Assembly (NCBI GenBank): GCA_012513725.1
Contig: JAAZBQ010000394.1
Span: forward strand, 1 to 17,336
DNA: 17,336 bases
Source: Chloroflexota bacterium
GTDB lineage: Bacteria > Chloroflexota > Anaerolineae > UBA1429
Direction of reading: 5' to 3'
Part shown: positions 1 to 8,100 of the stretch, in pieces
Position numbering within the stretch: the stretch's first letter is position 1
Layout: every line of letters starts with the position of its first letter
Notes under the pieces: generated by a model
Databases searched by the model: none
The model's input: the letters and a program-made list of their open reading frames with translations, nothing else
Told to the model about the DNA's origin: nothing
Position numbers and translations under genes: made by a program

Positions 1-4
1 ACAT
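1..4 (-). CDS. Start codon of a leftward gene cut by the window edge
   Basis: Only the ATG (complement of cat at 2-4) and one further base are inside the window, so the product cannot be named. The start is inferred from a strong ribosome binding site on the minus strand, GAGGAGG (complement of 10-16), five bases upstream of the ATG, and from a promoter-like pair further right (65-93). Nothing of the protein is visible. The alternative is that this is a chance SD-ATG pair. Confidence 0.4.
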
Positions 5-64
5 GGGGACCTCCTCAGCCAGTGTGAATCGGTGTGCAGCGGCGTCAGCGTCAGAGTCGGCCAC

Positions 65-93
65 AGTATAGCGTGGTGACGCATTCCTGGCCA
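65..93 (-). promoter_or_regulatory. Putative promoter of the left-edge leftward gene
   Basis: On the minus strand TGGCCA (88-93) is followed after 17 bases by TATACT (65-70). Transcription would start near 58, about 55 bases before the ATG at 4. The -10 is good; the -35 matches the TTGACA consensus at four of six positions. It belongs to the CTGGC-type group described in the findings. Confidence 0.35.
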
Positions 94-120
94 GAGCCAC
101 GTTGTCCCCTGCACCTGTCG

Positions 121-189
121 TCCGCGGCGCACGCCGACGGACATCCGCGGCGCACGCCGACGGACATCCGCGGCGCATGCCGACGGACA
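121..189. repeat. Three tandem copies of a 23-bp repeat
   Basis: Copies lie at 121-143, 144-166 and 167-189. The first two are identical and the third differs by one C-to-T change (base 178). The array is flanked by a perfect 9-bp inverted repeat, gcacctgtc at 111-119 and gacaggtgc at 186-194, which could close a stem around it. A 23-bp unit shifts the reading frame in each copy, which argues against coding. It lies in the gap between the left-edge gene and the C39-like gene; apart from this and the promoter at 65-93, nothing recognisable was seen in bases 5-321. Confidence 0.85.
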
Positions 190-321
190 GGTGCCCACCG
201 CCTCCCGATCCCGCTCTCCGCGGTACCCCTCGCTTCCGTCGTACCGTTTTCACGGGCCCTTCACGTCGAGACCCCGCCGCCCCGTTATGCTGGGTTGTGC
301 TGGCCGACGGAGAGGAGGCGG

Positions 322-1545
322 ATGGATCGCTCGTGGATGTGGCGGAGACCCCTGGCGGTGTTCCTGGCCGTGCTGCTCGTCGCGGGGCGGATCGCGGACC
401 AAGGGGTAGCTGCGGGGGGCGGTGGCGACGTCGCCATCTCGTTGCCCCAGGCAGCGGGCGAGCACCCACCCCGCGCTGCTGCGGCGGCCCCGGCGCCGCC
501 TGACGCCCGGAGCGCCATCGGGCCGCTCCCCGTCCCCTACTACTCCCAGCGGGACGAACGCTGGGGATGCGAGCAGATCGGTACCTGCACCTGCGACCTG
601 AACACCTGCACGGCCGCGACCTACACCACCATCGCCGATGCCGGCTGTTACCCCACCTCCCAGGCGATGCTCTTTGCCTACTATGGCGGCGGCGCGTTCA
701 TGGACCCCGGGGCGTACAATCGTTGCCTCTTGGCCCACGGCGGCTATACCGCCTTTCCCGGCGCTTGCTCGAACGGCCTGTGCGGCGCACTGGATGACCC
801 CCCGGCGGCGTGCCGTCCCCCCGGCCTGACGTATCTGGGCCCCTCGATGGATCGGGCCGTCCTGGACGCGGACCTGGCCAACGGCCACCCGGCCATCGCC
901 GTGGTCGGCGTGGGCATCCCCGGGCGCCTGCCCCACGCCGTGGTGGTGACGGGCAAGCGCGGCGGAAACTATACGGTGCACGATCCCTACTATGACCGGC
1001 GGGAAGTGAGCCCCGGGGAGATCTATGGGTTCCACCGCTGGCAGGGGCCGGGCGTCGCACTGCCGCAGGCTGGCGCCGCCGGTCCGAGCCCCGCGGTCGG
1101 GGTGGCGCTGCCCGGCGCGAGCGCGGGCGTCCCCGTCGCGCCGGATTCCAGGCCCTCGGCTGCTTACGCCGCTGACATCACCGTGCCCGATGGCGCGGTG
1201 ACGCCCGGCGGGAGAGGGTTCACCAAGACCTGGAGGGTGCGCAACGCAGGGAGCGCGGCCTGGCCGGAGGGCACGCGGTTGGTGCACGTCGGCCGCGAGG
1301 CGTTGGGCCTGACATCGAGCGTTCCGGCGCCGGCTCTGAGTCCCGGCGAGACGGGGGACGTCTCCGTGTACATGCGGGCCCCCCGGACGCCCGGAGACGT
1401 CCGCAGCGACTGGCGCCTCGTGGCGCCGGATGGCGAGGCGTTCGGACCGGTGCTGTACGTCGAGATCAGCGTCGACGCCCCCCACAGCCCGGAGCGCCGC
1501 AACTGGAGCATGTTCGAGGTGGCTGCCGCGCGGGGACGCCTCTAG
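322..1545 (+). CDS. Secreted C39-like papain-fold protein with C-terminal NBR1-type Ig-like domain
   Basis: The product is 407 residues. A signal peptide or N-terminal anchor spans about 1-30 (two arginines, then a Leu/Val/Ala core). A C39-like (peptidase C39_2 type) domain covers about 70-240: it opens with VPYYSQRDERWG and carries the expected Cys in AGCYPTSQ (C109), a His in LPHAVVV (H205) and an Asp in VHDPYYD (D221), so a cysteine protease-like catalytic set is present. A Cys-rich insert (C83, C89, C91, C96) precedes C109. A Pro/Ala/Gly linker leads to an Ig-like domain at about 284-384 resembling the 'next to BRCA1' family (TKTWRVRNAGSAAWPEGTRL). Substrate is unknown; it likely acts outside the membrane. 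The ATG at 322 is chosen because AGGAGG lies at 313-318; the open frame reaching further left crosses the 23-bp repeats and lacks a ribosome site. Confidence 0.85.
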   Translation: MDRSWMWRRPLAVFLAVLLVAGRIADQGVAAGGGGDVAISLPQAAGEHPPRAAAAAPAPPDARSAIGPLPVPYYSQRDERWGCEQIGTCTCDLNTCTAATYTTIADAGCYPTSQAMLFAYYGGGAFMDPGAYNRCLLAHGGYTAFPGACSNGLCGALDDPPAACRPPGLTYLGPSMDRAVLDADLANGHPAIAVVGVGIPGRLPHAVVVTGKRGGNYTVHDPYYDRREVSPGEIYGFHRWQGPGVALPQAGAAGPSPAVGVALPGASAGVPVAPDSRPSAAYAADITVPDGAVTPGGRGFTKTWRVRNAGSAAWPEGTRLVHVGREALGLTSSVPAPALSPGETGDVSVYMRAPRTPGDVRSDWRLVAPDGEAFGPVLYVEISVDAPHSPERRNWSMFEVAAARGRL

Positions 1546-1583
1546 CGGCGAATCGAGTGGTGGCGTCGCACGGCGCCGGAGAC

Positions 1584-1624
1584 GGGCGCTGCCTTTCTGC
1601 CAGGGAGCGGCAGACGGGGCGCCC
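1584..1624. terminator. Interrupted hairpin between convergent genes
   Basis: Two stacked stems, gggcgc (1584-1589) with gcgccc (1619-1624) and tctgcc (1596-1601) with ggcaga (1609-1614), form an interrupted hairpin between the ends of the C39-like gene and metW. No U-tract follows on either strand, so use as a bidirectional terminator is inferred from position only. Confidence 0.35.
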
Positions 1625-1641
1625 GGGAGGATGGCCGCCGG

Positions 1642-2268
1642 CTAGGCCCGGCAGACCTCAAAGATGGCCAGGCCGGCGCGCCAGTTGGCCAAAAAGTCGC
1701 CGATGCGCCTGTCCGGCGGGGTGAGGAACACCTCCGTCACCCGCACGAGACCCTCGTCGTGACAGAGGTCGCGGAAATCCGCCACGGTGCAGAGGTGGAC
1801 GTTCGGCGTGTTGTACCAAGTGTACGGCAGCAGATCGTGGCGGGGCATCCGTCCGCCGATCAGCAGTTGTAGGCGGGTGCGCCAGTAGCCAAAGTTAGGG
1901 AACGAGATGATGGCCCGGGAGCCGACCCGGAGCATCTCGCGCACCACCCGCAGCGGGTCGGCCGACTGCTGCAGGGTCTGGCTCAGCACCACCACGTCGA
2001 ACGCTCCGTCGCGGAAGTGGCCGATCCCCTCGAGCATATCCCCGTGGTACACCGCCACGCCCCGGCGCAGACACTGCGTCACCAGGTAGTCGTTGATCTC
2101 GATGCCGTACCCCTGGCACTGCTTGCGCTCGCAGAGCGCCTCGAGCAGCTCACCGTCGCCGCAGCCTAGGTCCAGCACCCGGCAGCCCTCGGGCACCAGG
2201 TCCTGGATCAGCTCATAGTCCAGCCGCCGTTTGGTCTCTCGGGGCGGCCCCCCGCGCAAGAGGCGCAT
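1642..2268 (-). CDS. metW: Methionine biosynthesis protein MetW
   Basis: The product is 208 residues, typical for MetW, a class I methyltransferase-fold protein encoded next to metX in many bacteria and linked to homoserine O-acyltransferase function. The SAM-fold glycine motif VLDLGCGDGE is at 31-40, GIEIND at 55-60, and the MetW-typical strings LSQTLQQ (95-101), SFPNFGYW (122-129) and WYNTPNVHLCT (151-161) are all present. The stop of metX overlaps the ATG at 2268 as TGATG, a translational coupling arrangement, with GGAGG eight bases upstream. An ATG two codons earlier (2274) is too close to that site. A frame open to 2469 only shadows the end of metX. It is the last gene of the metY-metX-metW operon. 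Confidence 0.93.
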   Translation of the reverse strand: MRLLRGGPPRETKRRLDYELIQDLVPEGCRVLDLGCGDGELLEALCERKQCQGYGIEINDYLVTQCLRRGVAVYHGDMLEGIGHFRDGAFDVVVLSQTLQQSADPLRVVREMLRVGSRAIISFPNFGYWRTRLQLLIGGRMPRHDLLPYTWYNTPNVHLCTVADFRDLCHDEGLVRVTEVFLTPPDRRIGDFLANWRAGLAIFEVCRA

Positions 2269-3467
2269 CAGCATGCCCTCCGGGAGGAGGCGCCGTTCTG
2301 GCGGTGCACCTTGGCCAGGAACCCGGCGACGGCCTGCTCCTGCTGAGGGTTCGGCAGGAGAAACGAGTCGTGCCCATGGGGGCTGGGGATCTCCATGAAG
2401 GTGGTCTGGATGCCGTTCGCCTGAGCGGCGCGGACGAGCTCGATGGCCTGCCCCGTCGGAAACAGCCAATCGCTGGTGAACGACAGGACCAGGAACTCGG
2501 CCCGCACGTCGCGGAACGCCTCCACCAGCGAGTGGTGCCCGTTGGCCAGATCGAAATAGTCGATGGCTTTGGTGATATAGAGGTACGAGTTCGCGTCAAA
2601 GCGCTTGACGAACGAGGTTCCCTGGTACCGGAGGTACGACTCGACCTGGAACTCGGTGCGAAAGTCGTACCCAAAGGTCTCGCGATCCTGCAGCCTGCGC
2701 CCAAACTTGACGTGCATCTGCTCGTCGGAGAGGTACGTGATGTGGCCGACCATCCGGGCGATGGCCAGGCCCGCGCGGGGCGACTCGCCATCATAGTAGC
2801 GCCCCTCGGCCCAGTGGGGGTCCGCCATGATCGCCTGGCGCCCCACTTCGTTGAACGCGATGCCCTGGGCGCTGAGGCGTGCGCTGGTGGCGATGGCCAG
2901 GACGGAGGCCACCCGGTCGGGGTAGCGCACCGCCCAGTCCAGCGCCAGCATGCCCCCCATGCTACCGCCGGCGACGGCCAGCAGGCGGTCGATCCCCAGA
3001 TGGTCGATCAGCCGCTTCTGGGCCTTGACCATGTCGCCGACGGTGACGATGGGAAAGTCCGGGCCGTACGGGCGGCCCGTCTCCGGGTTGATGCTGGCCG
3101 GGCCGGTGCTCCCCTTGCAGCCCCCGATGACGTTCGCGCAGATGACACAGTACTGATCCGTATCGAACGCCTTGCCGGGGCCCACCATGATGTCCCACCA
3201 GCCCGGCTTGCGGTCCGTCGCGGTATGGTAACCGGCGACGTGCGCGTCGCCAGATAGGGCGTGGAAGATCAGGACGGCGTTATCGCGCGCCTCGTTCAGG
3301 GCGCCATAGGTCTCGTACGCGATGGTGACGGGGCTCAGGGTGCGCCCGCAGTCCAACTCCAGGGGAGGGTCTGCAAAGGTCCACGTGTTCGTTTCGACCA
3401 GGCCTACGCTGCGGGCGCCACCCAGCGCCGAGTCCTCGGTTACGTTCAGGTCGTCGTCCGTCGCCAT
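2268..3467 (-). CDS. metX: Homoserine O-acetyltransferase (MetX)
   Basis: The product is 399 residues, an alpha/beta-hydrolase-fold acyltransferase that activates homoserine with acetyl-CoA in the cytoplasm to feed MetY. The nucleophile elbow is GGSMGG (167-172, S169); the catalytic Asp is in SFTSDWLFP (D333) and the His in HGHDSFL (H366). The signature NVIGGCKGSTGP (112-123) is intact. Acetyl rather than succinyl use is assumed because the partner is MetY-type; sequence alone can mislead, since some MetX proteins are succinyltransferases. The ATG is 39 bases after the metY stop with only a weak SD (AGGGCGG), suggesting translation partly depends on the upstream gene. It overlaps metW by one base. 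Confidence 0.95.
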   Translation of the reverse strand: MATDDDLNVTEDSALGGARSVGLVETNTWTFADPPLELDCGRTLSPVTIAYETYGALNEARDNAVLIFHALSGDAHVAGYHTATDRKPGWWDIMVGPGKAFDTDQYCVICANVIGGCKGSTGPASINPETGRPYGPDFPIVTVGDMVKAQKRLIDHLGIDRLLAVAGGSMGGMLALDWAVRYPDRVASVLAIATSARLSAQGIAFNEVGRQAIMADPHWAEGRYYDGESPRAGLAIARMVGHITYLSDEQMHVKFGRRLQDRETFGYDFRTEFQVESYLRYQGTSFVKRFDANSYLYITKAIDYFDLANGHHSLVEAFRDVRAEFLVLSFTSDWLFPTGQAIELVRAAQANGIQTTFMEIPSPHGHDSFLLPNPQQEQAVAGFLAKVHRQNGASSRRAC

Positions 3468-3506
3468 CCGTCCGCCCTATCTGTATGGTAGTGCTGCCAA
3501 ACGGTC

Positions 3507-4790
3507 CTAGACGGCGTCGAGCGCCTGATCCAGGTCCGCGATGATGTCCTCGAGCGACTCAATCCCGATGGAGAGCCGCACAAAGTCCGGCGTCACGCCG
3601 GCCGCTTGCTGCTCGGCCTCGTTTAGCTGTTGGTGCGTGGTGGAGGCGGGGTGGATGGCCAGGCTCTTGGCGTCGCCAATGTTCGCCAGGTGGCTGAACA
3701 ACTGGAGCTTTTCGATGAACTTGCGACCGGCTTCCATCCCGCCGCGCACGCCAAAGCCCACCAATCCGCTGGCGCCACAGCAGAGGTACTTTTGCGCCAG
3801 GGCGTACGACGGGTGGCTCTCCAGGCCCGGGTACAGCACCCAGTCGACCTTGGGATGGCCTTCGAGGTGCTTGGCCACCGCAAGGGCGTTCTCCGAGTGG
3901 CGCTCCATCCGCAGGCCGAGGGTCTCCGTGCCCTGCAGGGTCAGGAAGGCGTTAAAGGGGCTGAGGCAGGCGCCCATGTCTCGCAGCATGTGGATGCGCG
4001 ATCGAATGGCGAACGTCAGGTTTCCGAACGTCTCATAGCACCGCAGGCCGTGGTAGGAGGGGTCGGGCTCCACGAACTCGGGGAAGCGGCCGTTGCTCCA
4101 GTCGAACTTGCCGCCATCCACCAGCATCCCGCCGATCGAGTTGCCGTGGCCATTCAGGTACTTGGTCAGGCTGTGCACCACAATGTCGGCGCCGAACTCG
4201 ATCGGCCGACATAGCGCGGGCGAGGGCGTGGTGTTATCCACCATCACCGGAACTCCCCGCTCGTGGGCCACCTGGGCGATGCCGGCGATATCGGGAATGG
4301 TCAGCTTGGGGTTGCCGATCGTCTCCAAAAAGACCACCTTGGTGCGCCCGTTGATGGCCTCGGCAAAGGGGCCGGGCTCGTCGCTATCGACCCACTTGAC
4401 CGTGATGCCCATCCGCGACAGCGTGTTGCTGAAAAAGGTCACCGTCCCGCCATAGAGCCGGGTGGAGGCGACGATCTCGTCGCCGGCTGCCGCCAGCGTC
4501 ATGACTCCCGCGGCGATGGCGCCCATCCCGCTGGAGAACGCCACTCCGGCCGCCCCACACTCGAGCGCGGCGACCCGCTTTTCCAGGACGTCGGTGGTCG
4601 GGTTCATGATCCGGGTGTAGATGTTCCCCGGCTCCTCCAGGGCGAACAGCCGCGCCGCATGCCCTGTGTCCTGGAATACGTAGCTACTCGTCTGCCAGAT
4701 CGGCACCGCCCGGGCGCCCGTATCGGCATCGGGGGTATGCCCGGCGTGCAGGGCCAGCGTCTCGAATCCGTGGAAGCGCTCTTCGTCCAT
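3507..4790 (-). CDS. metY: O-acetylhomoserine aminocarboxypropyltransferase (sulfhydrylase, MetY)
   Basis: The product is 427 residues, a PLP enzyme of the Cys/Met metabolism family. It makes homocysteine from O-acetylhomoserine and sulfide. The PLP lysine is in HSLTKYLNGHG (K210), the ring-nitrogen Asp in MVDNTT (D185), and the phosphate-binding strings YTRIMNPT (58-65) and SSGMGA (86-91) are present. The length (~427) fits MetY better than cystathionine gamma-synthase (~380-400). It is the first gene of the operon: direct sulfhydrylation, with no metB/metC in the window. The start has GGGAG about six bases upstream. The leader is about 215 nt long (see 4791-5005). Confidence 0.95.
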   Translation of the reverse strand: MDEERFHGFETLALHAGHTPDADTGARAVPIWQTSSYVFQDTGHAARLFALEEPGNIYTRIMNPTTDVLEKRVAALECGAAGVAFSSGMGAIAAGVMTLAAAGDEIVASTRLYGGTVTFFSNTLSRMGITVKWVDSDEPGPFAEAINGRTKVVFLETIGNPKLTIPDIAGIAQVAHERGVPVMVDNTTPSPALCRPIEFGADIVVHSLTKYLNGHGNSIGGMLVDGGKFDWSNGRFPEFVEPDPSYHGLRCYETFGNLTFAIRSRIHMLRDMGACLSPFNAFLTLQGTETLGLRMERHSENALAVAKHLEGHPKVDWVLYPGLESHPSYALAQKYLCCGASGLVGFGVRGGMEAGRKFIEKLQLFSHLANIGDAKSLAIHPASTTHQQLNEAEQQAAGVTPDFVRLSIGIESLEDIIADLDQALDAV

Positions 4791-5005
4791 GTCTCTCTCC
4801 CGCCTGTGTGCATCAACGCGACAACGTTACAAGCCACATCACGCGAGGTGGTCAGGGGTCGCACAGCGCGAGAGACCGCAGGGCGAGGCACTCCGCTTGG
4901 CGACGATGTGAGGTGCAGTGTGGGGCCGAGCAGGGGGCGAGTCTCCAACGACCACCATAGAGTCGGTCCGCCGGAGGCCGCAGTCGGCACCGCGAGCGTG
5001 ACCAT
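4791..5005 (-). promoter_or_regulatory. Long untranslated leader of the metY-metX-metW operon
   Basis: No ORF on either strand is convincing here. If transcription starts from the promoter at 5012-5040, the mRNA has about 215 untranslated bases, unusual for this compact genome. No SAM-I or SAM-IV core (for example a GGCAACC segment) is present. Near the start codon, CGCG (4842-4845) can pair with CGCG (4817-4820), and TGTG in the loop (4835-4838) with CACA (4807-4810), giving a possible H-type pseudoknot close to the ribosome site. This loosely resembles SAM-II but lacks its conserved GCUAAA, so no class is claimed. Confidence 0.4.
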
Positions 5006-5011
5006 CACCCT

Positions 5012-5040
5012 ATCGTACCGGCGACGGGGCCATCCGTCAA
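5012..5040 (-). promoter_or_regulatory. Putative promoter of the methionine operon
   Basis: On the minus strand TTGACG (5035-5040), 17 bases, then TACGAT (5012-5017). It has the same design as the promoter at 12318-12346. A short inverted repeat GACT-TT-AGTC (5043-5052) sits directly upstream of the -35 and could be an operator, though no regulator is known from the sequence. Confidence 0.6.
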
Positions 5041-5095
5041 ACGACTTTAGTCAGGCTGCCGGGATCCGTCTGGCCGCGAGGCCCACAACGGGCAA

Positions 5096-5134
5096 GGCCC
5101 GAACCACTCGGTGGCCCATCGAGTGGCTCGGGCC
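5096..5134 (-). terminator. Hairpin after the CpaE-like gene
   Basis: A 15-bp stem with one mismatch, ggcccgaaccactcg (5096-5110) against cgagtggctcgggcc (5120-5134), with a nine-base loop, lies 22 bases past the stop codon of the leftward gene and before the met promoter. No U-tract follows, so it is a structural rather than canonical intrinsic terminator. Confidence 0.6.
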
Positions 5135-5155
5135 TCTGCTGGGGCGCGGGGAGGC

Positions 5156-8100
5156 TCAGCGCACCAGAGCCTGCAGCAACCACGCGGGCACGGCGCCCGG
5201 GCGTAGGAACACGGCGTAGGCGACCGCCACGAGGGCCACCACGACCGCCACCGCAGCGATGAGCGCCCAGCGGGGCAGGCGTCGCCGCCTTGGTGCACCC
5301 ACCGCCAGGGCGTCGTCCTGTTCGGCGGCCGCCTGACCGTCGAGCGTGGCGAGGAAGCGCGGACAGGACTGCCAGTCGCCCGCCAGGCACACGCGATCCT
5401 GGTAGTTGGGCGTCACGGCATAAGGTAGCGCACGGGTGTGGCAGTGGTTCTCGGCGTGGGCCGTCGGATGGCAGATATCCTCGTCGTCCTCGAGCCCGAG
5501 GTAGGGGCACGGCGTGCTGCCGAGCGGCGCCGGCTCCACCTGGCCCGCGTCAGGCGCGGGCTCGGCGTCCTCGGGCGCCGCGGACGGCGGGGGCACGTAC
5601 AGCTCATCGGGAAAGACCACCGACGAGGGGCGGGGGCTTTCCTGGGCGAGCACGCAGCGGGGACACTGCCGCCACGAGCCGTCAAAGCACGTGCCGATCT
5701 GGTAGGGCGCATCCACCGCGACCGCCGGATCCTGCGCCTGGCAATAGTTGTCCTCGTGGGGGTAGGGCACCCACCGGGAGGGGTCCTTTTCCAGGCCCAG
5801 ATAGGGGCAGGCGTCGGCCGTAGAGGCATCCTCTTCCGCTGCCGGGTCCCGGTCCTCCGGGGCGGTGTCGACTTTGGTGGCGGCCTCCGGCGCGGCGTCC
5901 TCTTCCTCGTCCGTTCCCTCCGTATCGCCGAGGTACAGGGCCGCCAGGCTGTCGAGCTCGTTCAGGACGTCGCCGCGCCGCTGGCGCGCGCGCTGGAGAT
6001 AGGTGTTCTCGTCGCGCGATGCGCCACCATCCGATCCATCGCCCGATCCGTTCCCGCCGTCCTCGCCGTTGGCGTGCCCTGCGGGCTGGTGGGTGGCCTG
6101 CTCCCAGTTCTCACATAGCGACCAGTGGGCACTCAGGCAGTAGTTCACCTGGAACGATGGCTGCACGGGCTTGGGCCAATCACCGGCATGGCAATAGTGG
6201 TCCATGTCGGGAGATGAGTGGTGCAGGTTCGGGTCATCGCGCAGGCCCAGGAACGGGCAGCCCTCGCTCACGGTGCTCGATACGAGGTCTTCGGGCTCGT
6301 CCTCCTGTTCCGGGGCAGCGTCCTCGGGCGCCGTGTGCGGCAGCCGGTCGGAGGCCGAGGTATGGCGATCCTCCGGCTGCTCGGGCGTCGGCGCCAGCAC
6401 CGCCTCAGGCACCGGCTCGGGTTCCTCAGCAGCAGCGCTCTCCAGGAGCGCCTGCGACTGGGGTCCATCCAGGAAAAAGCTATCGCTGAGCCCGGCCTTG
6501 AACTGCAGGCAGGATGCCCAGTCGCCGGCAAAGCAGGCCTTGGCCTGATAGGCGGGGGTCACCGGGCGCACCTGGTCGCGGGCGTGGCAGCAGTTCGCCG
6601 GATCGGGATACGGGTACCGCTGGCCGTCATCGTCGGCCAGGCCGAGGTACGGGCAGGACTGCAGGACAAACGAACCGGAGAGGTCGCTCTCCTGCTCCTC
6701 GTCACCCTCCGAGTCAACCTCCGGCTCCTCCGAGCGGTTGATGACGATCTCCTCATAGCCCGGCGCCTCGCCCTGCTCGCCGCCGTCATCGATCGCCTCC
6801 CGCTGCTCGAGGTGCTCGATGAACCGTGGGCAGGGCGTCCACCGGCCGCCAAAGCAGGTCTCCTCCTGGTACGCCGGGTCCACCTGCACGGGAGTCTCGG
6901 AAGCGCAGCAATGGTTCGCCGTGCATGGATACGGGAAGCGCGAGCCGGGGTCGCCGGGCAGCCCGAGGTAGGGACAGGCCTCCACGAGGAGCGACTCGGT
7001 CATGTCCAGCAGTTGACGCATGTCTTCCCGGCCGCTCTGGTCGGCGGCGGGCTCTTCCGTCTTGGCGCGGGCGCGTCCTAGGAGCCTGCCCAACCAACCG
7101 CGCTCGGCGCCGGCGTCCGCTGCAGTCTGGGTCCCCCTGCCGGCATCGGCGATCAGCTCCTGGGAGAACAAGCGGATGGCGCGGGCCAGGGCGCTCCGGG
7201 GATGGCTCGTCACCACCGGCACGCCGCGGTTCAGGCCGTGCATCACCAGCGGGCTGTCATCGGGAATCTGGTACACCACCGGCAGATGCAGTCGCGATTC
7301 CACGTCCGCCTTGGCGATGGCCCCGTCGCTGGGCGACCGGCTGGCTACCAACCAGATGCGCTCCTTGGCATAGCCTCGGGCGTACATGCTGTCCAGCATG
7401 CAACGGGTGTTGCGCAGGCCGACCAGCTCGGGGAGGACGTTCACTACAATGCGGTCGGCCACATCGAGGAAGGAAAAGGCCAACTCGTCGAGGGGTAGGC
7501 CCAGATCCACGATCACCCAGCCGCTCAGGCGCTTGAGCTCCGCGAGGACCTCCTGGACGTCGGCGGTCGCCGGGGCCTCGAACTCCTCGTTCGGCGCCGG
7601 CGCTAGGAGCGCCCGGACGCCGGAGGCGTGCTCCGCCAGCACCTGGTCCACGAACTCCCTGTCCAGGTTGGGCACCTGCTCCAGGAGGTCGGTGATGTGG
7701 TAGCGGGCCTGGAGGTTGAGCGCCACGTCGATGGCCGGCGCCCCATAGTCGGCGTCGATGAGCACGACGCCGCGCTCACCGAGGTTGGTGAGGGCGACGG
7801 CCGTGTTGGCGGCCAGGGTCGTGCGGCCCGTGCCGCCGCGGGGCGCGCAGAACACCACCACCCGACCGCGCTGTTCGACGCCGGCGCCGGCACTGGGGCG
7901 TGACGCCTGGGCGAGCGCGAGTTCCATCGTCGTGATGAGGTCATCAGGCTTGAGCGGGCGCGCCACGAATCCGCGCGCACCGGCCATGACGGCGCGGCTA
8001 GCCCGCGACATCGTCTCGACGGTCACCATCACCAGGATGGTCGCCTGCGGCACGCGCAGGAGCAGCCGGCGGATGACCTCGATGCTGTCGGCGCCGCCCA

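Noticed and set aside
121..189. CRISPR array
   Set aside because: The three repeats are directly adjacent with no spacers and there are no cas genes.
34..321. Open frame extending the C39-like gene to the left
   Set aside because: It crosses frame-shifting 23-bp repeats, lacks a ribosome site, and the signal peptide begins at the ATG at 322 with AGGAGG upstream.
4791..5005. SAM-I or SAM-IV riboswitch upstream of metY
   Set aside because: No GGCAACC-type core or matching helices were found in either orientation.
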